From Impatiens glandulifera (taxonomy: Eukaryota; Streptophyta; Magnoliopsida; Ericales; Balsaminaceae): 64,000 nt of DNA. A program made the translations under genes and the position numbers. The notes under the pieces are model-generated. The model searched no databases and was not told where the DNA came from. It saw only the letters and a program-made list of their open reading frames with translations. The number at the start of each line of letters is the position of its first letter. Positions within the stretch are counted from its first letter, which is position 1. The stretch spans positions 127,667,641 through 127,731,640 of the forward strand of contig NC_061862.1 of assembly GCF_907164915.1 (NCBI RefSeq). The letters are read 5' to 3'. Positions 20,896 to 33,148 of the stretch are shown piece by piece.

Positions 20896-20968
20896 CTCCT
20901 ATATAAATTCGGATGGTAAAATTTCTCTTTTCCAAAGAGAAAACGCGAGTTCGATTCCCGCTATCCAA
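20896..20968 (+). pseudogene. Degenerate tRNA-Gly(GCC)-like sequence, plastid type
   Basis: GGTAAAATTTCTCTTT and GTTCGATTCCCGCTATCC match the D-arm/anticodon and T-arm regions of chloroplast trnG-GCC as I recall it. The anticodon region reads TTTTCCAAA instead of TTTGCCAAG and the acceptor stem is not paired, so it should not be functional. It may be a nuclear plastid-DNA scrap or the head of a tRNA-derived SINE. Confidence 0.5.
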
Positions 20969-21907
20969 ATAATTCGAAAAACTTTTCAAATTAATGAGTT
21001 TTTAGATGTAAAAATGGTGTTTTGTAACAGTACTCTTTCCAACTGAAACAACATTAAAATAAATGCTTTGTAACTAATTTAGTAATATTAAAAATATTTG
21101 TAATATAATCTTCAATGTTACCGAAATCAAATCATATTTCTGAAATTGCAAATTCTGTATTTATATTTTTAACTAAAAATGAGCCATTTTTGTTTGAACC
21201 TATATTATTCAAAATATTATTAATATTATAATATATATTACAACATTATTTGAATTGAAGATTTTATTTCTATTATATTTTATTTAACAACTTAATTTAT
21301 AATAATCAATATAATATTATTTATTAATGACTTGTGTACGCGTTTTAATTTCGCCTCATTGAACCATTTTCTCTCTCGACGTCCCAAATAGAATATGTTT
21401 TCTTTTGTACGTGAAATTTTATATCATCTTATGTGTCTACAAATTTTAGAGTTCATCTAACGTCTTTTGTTTTAGGGCATGAAATAATATAATTCTAAGA
21501 TAAATTTATCCATTCATATGCTCTATCTTTAAGAATATTTTGTGCGATCCAAAATTTGTCGGTCTCATGTCTTACCTATCTTTTCGAGTGCTCCGTCCAT
21601 GAAGGGGACGCATCGAAAGACTTAAATGGTAAACAAAACTCGTGCACTTTTTAGAAAAAGTTTTTTTTTGCGAAAGTTATTATATAGAACCACGCGGCTT
21701 ACATTCCTTTCAATCTCACAAAAAGTAGATAAAAAAACTATCCATATAAGATTTTGTCATATCTGTTTTAGAAACCAAAGTAAAATTCTATATCATAAAC
21801 TTCTTTTGATTGGCCCTTACATGTTTCAAATTATTACGTTAACAAAACGTAGTAAGTAGGTTAGTTTTAATATTTATCGTTTTAGTTTACTTCAAAAAGA
21901 AACTAAA
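20969..21907. other. AT-rich intergenic DNA
   Basis: No recognisable gene or element on either strand. Confidence 0.5.
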
Positions 21908-22330
21908 GGGTCCGATGCTTGGTTATGCATGAGAAATGGGCCGCAACAACTATGTCTTATGCGTCTATCCTGTGGGATAATCTCTACTCGAATGTAGTTG
22001 TCCATTTGTTTGTGAAGTTACGCTACACATTTGCATTAGGAGTTCAAAATTTTTTTGTTTGTGTATTCCTTAACCTTGTATCTAATCTAGGAGTAAACCT
22101 AGATTATGCATGGATTTAGGGTTCGGTGCTTGGTTATGCATGAGAAATGGGTCGCAATAACTATGTCTTATGCGTCTATCCCGTGGGATAGTCTCTACTC
22201 AAATGTTATTGGCCATTTGTTTGTGAAGTTACGCTACACATTTACATTAGGAGTTCAGAATTCTTTTGTTTGTGTAAGCCTTAACCTTGTATCTAATCTA
22301 GAAAGAGTAACCCTAGATTTAATTAGATTC
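21908..22330. repeat. Two tandem 211-bp direct repeats
   Basis: GGTTATGCATGAGAAATGGG occurs at 21921 and 22132; the following 200 bp match at about 90 percent, including the final TCTAATCTAG. Both copies carry short open frames that look incidental. Confidence 0.8.
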
Positions 22331-25300
22331 CAATAAAGGTTGGCATCAAACCATTATAATTCTCTTGATTTCTATTTATCGTGTCTTGAGTAAATTTTAA
22401 TAAGATACCCTATGCTTAGTCTAGAGATGATTTTGGACTCTTATTAGGTTGTCCTATACTAAATAAGATGAAATAGAACATTGAATGCACTCATTGGGCA
22501 CAAATGTGAACCATAATGTGAATTCTCACTTTGCCAATTTGTTTGGAAGTTTGTTTGTTGATCTGAAATGTGAATCCTTGTATGAAAATAACTTCACCAG
22601 TATGTTGGGATGTTGCTTAAAGAACAAAGAGGGGAGTTGGAGACATGAAGTATGTAACAACCGAAATCAAGAATTTTCCCAAAAAGTTGGAAAATCCTAA
22701 GAGTTTATGTCGAACATATTTTTAGAAACACTTCACACTTGCTTTCAGAACTTTTCAGGGATACAAAAATCATAATATGACTCCGCAAAAATGAGTGTTT
22801 TTTTCTTAAAGTGTTTCGAAAATTCTGAAAATTTCTAGGGACGTCAAAAATAATTTTATGAAGCTAATACGAAAATATCACATTCGTTCGGGCTACGAAG
22901 CTCAAGATATGAGCGTTTCAAATAATTAAATTTTCAAACAAGTCCCAAAAAATTATAGAAAAATAATATTATTGTTGAAAATAATATTTTTGACCATCAT
23001 TGAGTTTTTGAAAATTTTCTAAAATCATATCTTGAGCTCCAATTGAAGAAACAAGGATGTTTGGTATAAAATGAACCAAACAAGCACTAAGAAAAATCCC
23101 AAAAAATTGGAAATTAAAACATTATATCAAAAATTGGAAAAATATAATGTTTTGGGGTCGAATTGAACGTAAATAGTAGTTTAGGGATCAAATTAATTTG
23201 GATTTATTGAAAATAATTTAAATATGGAAGTTTTTGGTCTAAATTGCAAAAATGCTATTAATTGGAGGGTCAATTTAATTCAGAATTAAATAATTAATTA
23301 TGAATTAAAGTTTCTAGGCGAATTTAAAAGGATTAAGAGCGTATGGGCCTTTTTGAACATCCTTAAGAAGTTTAGGAATTCGGAAAATCGAAAAGGAGGA
23401 AACTGTTCATCGTCCTCCTAGTTGTTTGCTTTATGTTGTCGACGTTCGCTTCTTCTACTCCATGGATGCTCAGGAGATTCTCCGAAGACCATACAAGTGA
23501 AGTCGTCTCAGAGTCATCTCTTCCTCGTCGCCTTGCTGCTTGTTTGGAATATTGTTAGAATCCAAAGTCAAAGAACATAGCCAAACTATGTTCTTCCGAT
23601 ATGGACTTCAGACCGACTCTCTAGCCTCGTCGTTGCTTCTAAAGATTAGAGATAATCACTACGGAAGCTCATTAACCTAATAAACATCCTAAAGATACAC
23701 TTCGCCGCACATGAATGAAGAACATAGCAATCAAAAAAGGATTCCTCTACATATCAAAAATAAAAATGGCAGTTACCTCTTGTAACTCGTCGTTCGTCTA
23801 AGAATTATCTCCACAAACAATGTCAATAACTTCGATTGCGCCTTCGATGCGTCGAGAGGCGGTCTGGAATGCTTCTGAAGATTTTGCCGACAGTTCTTCC
23901 TATAACGACCAATGTTTGAAGATTCCAACGAGTTTTAGAAACTGAGAAAAGATGCTAGTGAAGACCTAGCCTCTTCATAACTAAAACTCAATCTAACATA
24001 GGACTTTAACAACTAGATTAACCAAGCATCAAACAATTATTCAAACAACTCTTCAACAAATTAATCATACAGTATGAATTCAACTCAACGTCGACATCAG
24101 TGTACAAAATCGACGCCTTGAATGAATTACAATAACATTAGAACAAAAGTCCTACCTAAAGAAGACATAAGAGTTATATGAACCGGAGCTGGACTTGGAC
24201 TCGTCGGAGAAAACTGAAATATCGTCGGATTCGCTTTCCCTTTGTTCTTCCTTTAGTTACTTTCTCTCCAAGTTTACTCTCTCTCTAATGTATGTCTAAA
24301 ACTTTGCACATGGATTCACCATGTGCTCAAATTAATGAGATAACACCATTATATACCCTTAAGCAAGGGTAACTTAGGAATTCGAATTTAAGGAAAACAT
24401 GTAACTTAGTTAATGAGTTGAACCGACTTATTTTCCTACTCGGTTGAGTCTGGGATAAATTACTTCTTGTACGTAACCGGTTAGGCTACACCTTGAGAAT
24501 TTATTTGAGCTAGATAGACAAGTGTAGACTGAGTTATCCTTTTTTGATGTCATGCATTTTTATGTTCCGGTTTTCAGCTGGATTAGTTCAACTGAAACTT
24601 CAAATGACCATAACTCTTGATTCAAATCATCATTGAAGATGATCCATGATGCGTTGAAAAGTTTTGTTTGTCAGCTATAACATTCATATTTGACAAAATC
24701 TTCAAGACTCGCCGCAAATCCATGCAATTCTAAATGGAACGCCAGTGATCTTGAAATAAACAGTTGAGCTTGCGGGCGACCTAGCGTGGGATGTAGGTAG
24801 AATCATTAGTGCTATTGGTATTATAAGAAATATAACTTAATCACCTTTCCAATAGTGTTTCATTTTCTCCAAATTGTTGAGCAAATCAAAAAATATAATT
24901 TTTTTAAAGTCACATCATGCTTCAGTTCGCTCAATGAATAGAGTGGGTGAACTTCCATTGGATTGTACGGCTAAATTGACCACCTTAACCATCGAATGAA
25001 GATGTGGACCATTTCCATTCGAATGGTCAGCATTTAGCTTTCTAACCATAGGTCAAAATCCAAATTGGAAGTACCATAGCTTTAGTTTTGAATTATACAT
25101 CGTAGACATGTCTAGTTTGATCCTATCTTGGTCGTATTATCTTGTACCACCGACTCCGAAGGATTAACAACTTCAACTCCATTTTGGTTACAAACAAAAT
25201 TTGTAGAGGAATTTTCAGCTTTCAAAATCATCTAAGATCAGATAATTTTTAACCGGACAAAGAACTTAACCAGTCTCAAAATTCTTTTTGCAGGTACTGC

Positions 25301-25568
25301 ACCAGACCGGTTGAGACACTCTGTCTCAAAGAATCTGGACAATCAAGAAAAACAGTTTTACTCTCCCAACTGGATCGGCTGAGATAAAAATCGCATGAAA
25401 CATCCTTTCCGGCCGGCTTAATATATCGAAGATCTTAAGGCCAATGGGAAAGTGTTTAAATTGATAAAAATCCGTGAAAGATGACGTAATGAATATCTTG
25501 GAAATGAACATAAGAAAGGATCCTTGATCTCTATCAGAAGCATGCAACAAAAGCAATGATGATTAATT
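22331..25568. repeat. Unclassified repeat DNA, possible gypsy LTR relic
   Basis: From about 22651 the sequence starts TGTAACAACCGAAAT and continues with AT-rich text of a style seen in chromovirus-type gypsy LTRs. On the minus strand TATATAATGG near 24345 could be a promoter. No polyprotein frame is present. Assignment is by style only; boundaries are unknown. Confidence 0.3.
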
Positions 25569-26355
25569 GTCCAAAATCTCAAGCAATCTCCTGGTACAGG
25601 AGGCTACCCTCGTGCATGGCTGCCACATGTACAAAAAGCAAGGCTACCTACTCTAGCCGGTTCAGCTGACCAATCAATAGATGAAAGAGAAATATGACCA
25701 TTGTCATATCCTCTATATAAAGGAAGCCAAGAGTAGTAAACACATATACAACGCGCGCGAGCTAGAAGCAACTCAATATTCATACAATCAAGCCCAAAAA
25801 GACATCCTGAGTTCATATAGCTCTTCTAATTCAAAGTGAAATAGTTGTAACATAAATCTGTGTATTTTACCTTGTATAAAAGTATTACATCATTGTGTGA
25901 GTGGTGTAACCGATGAGTAGTAAATAAGACTCGATCAGAGTGTATTGTAAAATATTCCAGTTAGTGAATATCCTTCTCGCTGTTTGAGAAGAAGGGGTGA
26001 CGTAGGAGAGTTTGCTCCGAACATCCATAAAAATCTATCTCGTACTCTTCATTTTACTTTCTGGCTTACTTACTCTAACCGAACCAAAATATTATTCACT
26101 CAAACCGAACCGGCTTTCTCTCCACCTTAACCGACTCTCCTAATACCTTCCAAAACTAATCGCGTATGTTGCTTCAGATTTAAGCAGACATTTCTGCCCT
26201 TGAACTCGGTTCAAGAGTCTGTGACAATCTGTGTAGTGTTAAGAGCAGTTCTAGTCTTTAACTAGATTAGTTCCAATTGGTGTGTGTGTATTGTTGTGTA
26301 AGCGATCTATCTTTAGCCGGACCCCGGTCCCCTATCGGCGATCACGATCTTAACA
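25569..26355 (+). repeat. 5' LTR (left end unclear) of gag-only copia element 2
   Basis: Ends in CTTAACA two bases before a tRNA-Met primer site. It carries the LTR dyad (ATATGAC/GTCATAT, 25692-25709), TATA box TATATAAA at 25713-25720, stem-loop at 25972-25995 and the CTCCGAACATCCATAAAAA box. The last 350 bp match the 3' LTR at 28195-28516. I could not find a TGTTAG start, so the LTR may extend further left or be truncated. Confidence 0.7.
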
Positions 26356-26357
26356 AT

Positions 26358-26369
26358 TGGTATCAGAGC
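26358..26369 (+). other. Primer-binding site of copia element 2
   Basis: TGGTATCAGAGC, two bases after the LTR end. Confidence 0.9.
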
Positions 26370-26401
26370 ACGAATCTTAACACTCAAGCAACCGAAAGAA
26401 G

Positions 26402-27386
26402 ATGGGAAGCATGACCCACAACGATAGGCCACCTATGCTAAACAACGAGGCGTTTAGCGGCTAGAAGGTTTAGATGTATTTACATCTGTTCACGTTTGAT
26501 GATGAAATGAGCACCATCCTAAAGGAAGATCCGATAAAAATCGAGAAAGAGAAAGGTAAATGAACGGCTGAAGATAGGAGAAGAAACAACCTAGACAACC
26601 ATTGCATGAGACATATCTTCAAATCTCTAGATATAAACACTTTCGAGAAAGTCATAGAATGCAAAATGGGAAAAGAAGTGTGGGAAAAGTTGATCCAACT
26701 GTTTGAAGGTAGTGAATAAATAAAGGAGAACCAGAAAGAGCAGAAGGCTCTAATGACTGTTGAAAGTAAGGGCTAATGGGCAGATAGCGATTCGGACTAC
26801 TCATCATCCAGCGACAGTGATGATAAAGTTGATACCTGCTTCACGGCTAAGAAAGAATCTGAGGTATTTGATATCTCCTTTGATGATTTTACCCGAGATG
26901 ATTTAATTGCTGCACTCAATGACATGGTCATTAAGTACAGAAAAATGTTAAAATCCTTAAATCAAACTATTTCAAAAAGCATGTCTGATAGTTCAAGATG
27001 TTCATCTCAAATCAAAGAGGTTGATGTTTCAATAAGTGAGATCTCATCTGTGAATGAGAAGCTCAAGGAAGAAATTACAAGCTGCAATGATTTAACTTCA
27101 AAGGATGAGATGATCAATGTAAAGCCAACTTCAAGCTAGCTGAAACCTGAGAGAATGACAGCCAGTTTGTATGGAAAAAAAACTTAACCGAAAGTCAAGA
27201 GATGTTTACCAAAAATCATCCTTTAAAGTTAAATCATCAGCAGATAGATATACTATACATACACACAACAGAAAATTCATTAAAATAATTAAAGTATGGA
27301 TTCCCAAGGGACTAATAAGCCACAGACCCAAAGAAAAATGGGGACCAGATTTTCTATTGTCTATGAATGTAGGTAAATCAAGATAA
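26402..27386 (+). pseudogene. Truncated copia gag of element 2
   Basis: Matches the gag at 49307-50350 throughout. The capsid start (DRPPMLNNEAFSG) is followed by several nonsense codons, for example TAG at 26461 and TGA near 26561. After KENQKEQKAL it jumps directly to the acidic ADSDSD region, so the middle of gag with the CCHC knuckle is missing, as in element 3. It ends in the gag-pol spacer motif VWIPKGLISH, followed by WGPDFLLSMNVG; no protease, integrase or RT follows. Confidence 0.8.
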
Positions 27387-27738
27387 AAGCTTGGAAGAGT
27401 CAACATTGCATCCGGACCGGCTGTTGACGGACACTTCACATGAAGGGAACAAAAATGAAGTGGCTATCATCCTCATAAAGCCATTTCTCGAGTCTAAGTT
27501 TTCTTCCCTTAGAAATATTTTAGAATTGTTAGATTACAATAATTCCTAAACTGATTTAAATTTTAAAACCGGCCAACAATTACAAGTTTTGAATATTTAT
27601 TTTAAATAATCAAAAAAGGAGAAATTGTTAGAATTTCCTCAAACTTTCTCAACCGGCCAAATAAATACAACTTCTTTAAAACAGGTCAACAATTACGAGT
27701 TTTGAATATTTATTCTATATAATCAAATAGGAAGAAAT
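27387..27738 (+). other. Short internal 3' region with duplicated polypurine tract
   Basis: Two blocks of the form TTTTGAATATTTATTYTA then a purine tract then ATTGTTAG lie at 27586-27631 and 27700-27744. The second abuts the 3' LTR; the first is followed by a false LTR start. Confidence 0.7.
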
Positions 27739-28516
27739 TGTTAGAACTTTTGAAAAGTTTAATGAATAGATAAAACTAAGTTCAAATAAATATGTTAAAC
27801 CACTAAGTCATATCAAATATATTAATTGCTTTAAATATAACAAGAATGTGTTGTAGTGCAGTGGTAAGCATCCATGCCTGTCACACAGGTCACTAGGGAT
27901 CAAATATTATTTAAAATTTAGCAAAATACTGAAATCTCCATGTAAGCGAGATCGACTTGGAAATATATATCGGTTCGGTAGATTGACCAGTAGTCCGACT
28001 TCGGTTCGGAAATGGAGATCGGTCAACCGACACTTAATGAAGCATGGTGGGTCATTAAATAGTTCCGATTATTAAATGAGTTGTTCGGGTTGATTAAATG
28101 AGCTGCTCCAGTCATTTAATTTCCCTCAGCTCTAGCTAATAAATACCTTCAACATTCCAGTTTCTTGGGAATATTCCGTTCTGTCTTGTGTTCTTCATTT
28201 TATTTTCCGGCTTACTTACTCTAACCAAACCGAAACACTATTCACTCTAACTAAACTGGCTTTCCCTTAATTCAAAACTGAATCGGTTTTCTCTCCACCT
28301 TAACTGACTTTTCATAATACCTTCCAAACCGAATTGTGTGAGTTGCTTCAAATTGAAACATACATTTCCCCTTGAACTCGGTTCAAGAGTCTAACAATCT
28401 GTGTAGTGTTAAGAGTGGTTCTAATATTTAATCGGATTAGTACAAGTGTGTTGTTGTTGTAAGCGATCTACCTTTAGCCGGACCCCGATCCCCTATCAGC
28501 GATCCCGATCCTAACA
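27739..28516 (+). repeat. 3' LTR of copia element 2
   Basis: TGTTAGAAC...CCTAACA, 778 bp. Its first 110 bp match the LTR of element 3. It carries a tRNA-Asp-like segment (27848-27906) and lacks the TATA/stem-loop section present in the 5' LTR, so the two LTRs differ by a large deletion. Confidence 0.8.
27848..27906 (+). pseudogene. tRNA-Asp(GTC)-like segment inside a copia LTR
   Basis: GTTGTAGTGCAGTGGTAAG and GCCTGTCAC match nuclear tRNA-Asp(GTC) through the A box and anticodon loop; the text TAGTGCAGTGG fits the A-box consensus. The T arm is degenerate (GGGATCAAAT). The LTRs at 47443 and 50688 keep only the A-box half. Confidence 0.6.
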
Positions 28517-29487
28517 TAATCGAAGACTGGCATCATCATAATGTCTGCATGTGCATATTTTAATTCCTTTGGGCTAGCAGTCTGATCCATTAACTTCCAT
28601 TGATTCTCCCTTGACACGTCTGGTTCAAATCGGTTATTGACATTTTTTCCATAAACTTGTATGCTTGTTCTTTATGGTGTTTTATGGTTGAATATTTATC
28701 ATAGGATCATTTAGAAACTATTTGGATAATATTGAACTAATCAATTGATCAACAAAACAATAATTCAAATTCAAATTCAAAATTTTAAAATCCAAAAACT
28801 GGGTTTGCTGTACGTGGGCTAATTCTGTTGAATCACAACCTAGAAAGCATCTCAACATGATTGTAATGATGTTGGGAATCTCTTTGATCATGTTTGATCC
28901 ATCCTGATAATGTTTGATCAAAATCAAAAATATCAAAATAAATGAAATGTTTTGAGTTCATGATTTTGCCAAAACGAACAGTTAATGTTCATGTTTTGGT
29001 ATCAATCAAGTATATAAGATATTAGATAGCTCATTTCTCCTCTAAACAACCTTAAAATAAAAAATGTAATTTTAGATCAAAAACTATTTTGAACGATTTG
29101 ATCATCATCCATTTTGATTGATACCTTGAGATGATGATCAATATATTCCTATGAGATTTATGAAGCTAACTAAACCCTTAAATCAAATAATCCAACCTAA
29201 AAAATGAATTAAAAATGAAATTAGGTTCTTGATGATCGAGGCTGGTTAGCATATGACCGAGACATCCGACTGAGGGTCCACGGTTCGGAACAAATCCTAG
29301 GACCGAGAAATTCGAACCTTTATGTCCGATAATTTCAATAGGATCGAGAGGTCCGACCAATGTTCTTGAGTTAGGACCGAGAGGTCCAACCTAGGACCAA
29401 AGATTCTAAAACCTAGGACCGAAGATTCTAGAACCTAGGACCAAGAGGTCTAAAACTATGACCGAGGAATCTTGACCCAAGACCAAG
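28517..29487. repeat. Tat/Ogre-like LTR relic, left part
   Basis: 28517-29200 has no recognisable gene. From 29220 runs a GGACCGAGAGGTCCGACC-type repetitive text like that in Tat/Ogre gypsy LTRs. It resumes after the solo LTR at 30870. Family assignment is tentative. Confidence 0.35.
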
Positions 29488-30869
29488 TGTTAGGATCAAT
29501 GACAATTATAGAAAAGTAGGATATTAATATAGTTGAAAACTTAAGAAACTTTCAATTATATTTTAGTCCTGTTAAAGATTAAGAATCTTTTTCTATTCTT
29601 CACAAATCTTCGCAAGCTCTTGAACGACTTTAAGTGCGGAAATACTTGCTCGATTTGAAGCGACAGATAAACGATTGAACGATGCGGAAAATAAATAATA
29701 CACGGAGTTTTATGAATGTTCGGAGATAAAACATATACCCCTTCTCTATTTCCAGAAGGTTTTTCACTAAAAAATTTTGATTCATATAGACACTAAACAA
29801 ACCATGTTAGATACACATGACTTAGTAACTACCTATATCTGAACATTTAGCTAGCACTTTGTTGAACAGACAAATCCTGTTCAACTTACAATACTGAAAT
29901 TTCATATAGAAAGAATAGTAGGTGAATTACAGAATAGACTTAGAGTTCATAGCACTTTAGCAGTTCGTAATTCGTGTGATTGTTCAAGGAAGCGATTGAT
30001 TCGCCATTGTACATTAATCACCTTTTATATTGAAGACTCAGCAACGGTCGAATCTTCCTATTGGATACGTGTCAGAATTCCATTGGACATACGCTAAGTT
30101 TATGGTAATGTACATAAGAATATATTCGTTGGTTCGTGGCGTACCGGATTGTGCTAGAGAATATTCGCTAGAACGTGGTGTACTAGATAGTATAAGACTT
30201 GGATTGCAGGAATATTTGAGTACGTGGCAGATAAGCAGTTATAGTGTGTTAAGCTATCTTGGCAGACGAATGATATCAAACACTATTGATTGTTAAGTAG
30301 ATGAGATGAATAGATAAGCAGACGCTTCTTCAGACGGTTGCTGAAGCAAAACATCTGCTCACACTTCTTTAGACTACATGTATGTATAAGCTAGATGTCT
30401 GCTTGCGTACTTCTTCAGACTACACATCTGATGAAGTTAGACGTCTGCTCGTGCACTTCTTCAGACTACACGTCTGATGAAGTTAGACGTTTGCTCGTGC
30501 ATTTCTTCAAACTGCACGTCTGTAGAAGCTATACGTCTGCTCACACACTTCTTCAGACTTCACGTCTGATGAAGTTAGACATCTGCTCGCGCACTTCTTC
30601 AGACTACACATCTGATGAAGTTAGACGTCTTCTCGCTCACTTCTTCAAACTTCACGTCTGATAAAGTGAGACGTCTGATAGAAGGAAGACGTCTTCAGAC
30701 GTTCCTACGCAAAGACAATTTACACAACTTAGTTTTGTTCAGAAAATATCATTAAAACTATATTGTATTGATTAAACTTATTGACGTATGTTTATTTAAA
30801 CATTTTTCCTTAATTAATTATTTCTCTTTTAATTAATTTTCCTTTTTCTTTATTTAACTTAATCTAACA
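29488..30869 (-). repeat. Solo copia LTR with minisatellite
   Basis: 1382 bp, TGTTAGG...CTAACA on the plus strand. Read on the minus strand it starts TGTTAGATTAAGTTAAATAA, like the LTR at 41716-43304. No primer site on its left and no polypurine tract on its right, so it is solo. TATA box TATAAAAGG lies near 30021-30029 and the stem-loop at 29739-29759 (both minus). No exact target duplication: CCAAG left, TTGAG right. Confidence 0.8.
30364..30685. repeat. 46-bp minisatellite inside the solo LTR
   Basis: CTTCTTCAGAC starts recur at 30364, 30410, 30456, 30502, 30548, 30594 and 30640, an exact 46-bp step. Units contain the palindrome AGACGTCT and nearby CACGTCTG. The 88-codon frame across them is repeat translation, not a gene. 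Confidence 0.85.
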
Positions 30870-31640
30870 TTGAGAATTTATAAATCCGGGACTAAGGGAC
30901 TTAGCCTAGAGCTAACTCGAGACCGTGAGGTTTATACACCTCGACCAGGAAACTTATCCTAGAGCTAACCTAGGACCAATGGGTTTATACACCCAAATTG
31001 TAATCTTAGCCTAGGATCGAGAGTCCATAGCACCCAGACCGGGGGTCTCTAGACCCCAAACGATAAAAACAGACCCGAGGCTTAGGACTCTGGTCCAAAG
31101 ACCTGTTTGGTTCCACTTTTCAAAACCCAAAATTATTTTTGTTATTTTGGGACACCAAACTATTTTATAATATTTCGAAAAATTAGAAAATGATTTCAAA
31201 ATATTTTTGGGATATTTCCACAAAAAAATATTATTACTAAGGTATGTTTATTATTTATTTGTAAACCCTTACACCCTTAAAATGATTGATATTCTTCAAG
31301 TATAAATCCTCCCTAATTATCATCAACAACATGTGCCAGTATTTTAAATATTGTTGTTGCAATATTTTAAATAACGCTAAAATTTAGAACATGACTAATA
31401 CAAGAATAATAATTGGTTAAAACTCAAACGTTATACAAACGATTTTCAAAAGTTAACTTTATAAGTAGAGACCATTTTTAAAACGGGTATGGAGAATGGA
31501 GCGTGAAAAACTCTTTTCCAAGTATCATCAAACTATGAACTAAAAGAAAACTCTAGTCAATATGTTTATACAAGTATGTCATCTTTTATGGATTTTTAAA
31601 AATTAATTGGGGACTCTGTTTCAAAATAAGTAATATTTTA
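30870..31640 (+). repeat. Tat/Ogre-like LTR relic, right part
   Basis: Continues the GAGACCGTGAGG/GACCGGGGGTCTC text interrupted at 29488. ATTGGGGACTCTG at 31615-31627 resembles the tRNA-Arg-type primer site (TGGCGACTCTG) of Tat/Ogre elements. Confidence 0.35.
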
Positions 31641-33148
31641 AATTAATTATGTTTAATTAATTTAAGATAAATTATTTCTAAAAAATAAAATTGTGATTTG
31701 ATTAACATAAATTCCAAAATTATTTAAAATTAAACCCCAAAATTAATAATTTTTTAATTAATAATAAATTTCGAAAGTAGTTAGGAATTATTTTAAAATA
31801 TTTTTAAAATAATGTTTTATTTTAAAAAGAAAAGTCTTGACACGCAACTCGATGTTGAAATTTCACAAATCTCAAGCTTTTCACATAAATCGAAATAAAG
31901 GGTGTTTCCGGGGGTTATAATCATATTTATTCAAAGGTGATTTAATAATGTTTTTATGATTTAAACTGAATTATTTATTTATTTCCTATTTTACCTGATT
32001 TTGAGATTAGTGCTACTTGTTACTCGTGTCACCATGTAAAATCAAGTATATTTGAACTCATGTTAATTTTCTAAGAAAATGTTAGGAAGTCCCATCTAAA
32101 CTAAAAAAATATAAGAATACGATCTTATAAAGAAATCAAATAAACTATAATATACTTATAACCAAATTCACTAAATTAAGAACTTCATTTGAGGTAATTG
32201 CTTGTCACTTATAAAAGATTCATCGTTTTCATTATGTGATGGAGTTTATCGTAGATTATTGTCTCTAATGGTTCAATTAATTTATTAGTGATTCAACACT
32301 ATAATCACAACTCAACGAACTTGTCGGTACCTAAATTACTATTACTGGTCTGAATGAACAATTTTAATTAAAGAAGTTCAATAAATAAAAAATGACATCT
32401 TTTTATTAAAAATCACAAAAATAAAAGAATTTGAAAAAGAGAGAGTATTGATTTTTTTTTGTTTGTAAGTATGTGGTATTTTAGAATTACCAAAAAATCA
32501 AACATATATAGAAGGATGGACTTTAAGAAAAACTATTAATCTTAACAATAAAATTTATTTTCAATTCCCACAAATAATACAAAATAAAATCCAAATTTCA
32601 AAAGTAAAATTCGATATAATTCAATTACATTAAGTGCATTGAGTAACTTTAATGCATTTGACATTCTAACGACAAAGATTTTTAAAGACCATTTTTAAGC
32701 ATGGTTTGGATTCAATTTCAAATATTCAACAAAATACTCTATTTTGTTATGTATTTCCAATATGGAAAAAAATCACTACTTTTGATTTTATTTTGAGACA
32801 TACCGATTATTTTGTATTTTCATTTACATTCATATAATGGAAGTCAATTATATATTATTAATTCCAACAATCTCCTACATGAATGAAAATTGAAAGAATA
32901 ACATGGTGATATGTTGAACAGTTGAATCTTACCTATGATAAGTAGGTGTTATTCTTTGAACTTTCCCTTATGGAAAGTATATAAATTTTTATTCGCTCAT
33001 TAGTAAACTCGATGTCTTACACTATTTTTATTTTGTATAAATAATTACACACTTTCACATATAATCTTCCTGATAAATGTCAAGATATCATGGTTGTGTC
33101 CGTTTCGGTAATGAAACACATGCCTCATTTTGTGAGAGGGTCTAGAAT
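31641..33148. other. AT-rich relic DNA, no gene
   Basis: The first 300 bp could be the untranslated leader of the Tat/Ogre-like relic. 32880-33148 joins smoothly with 38708 onward once the CACTA element is set aside. Confidence 0.4.

Noticed and set aside
30395..30661. 88-codon frame with repeated SSDYTSDEVRRLL-like text
   Set aside because: It is the translation of the 46-bp minisatellite in the solo LTR.
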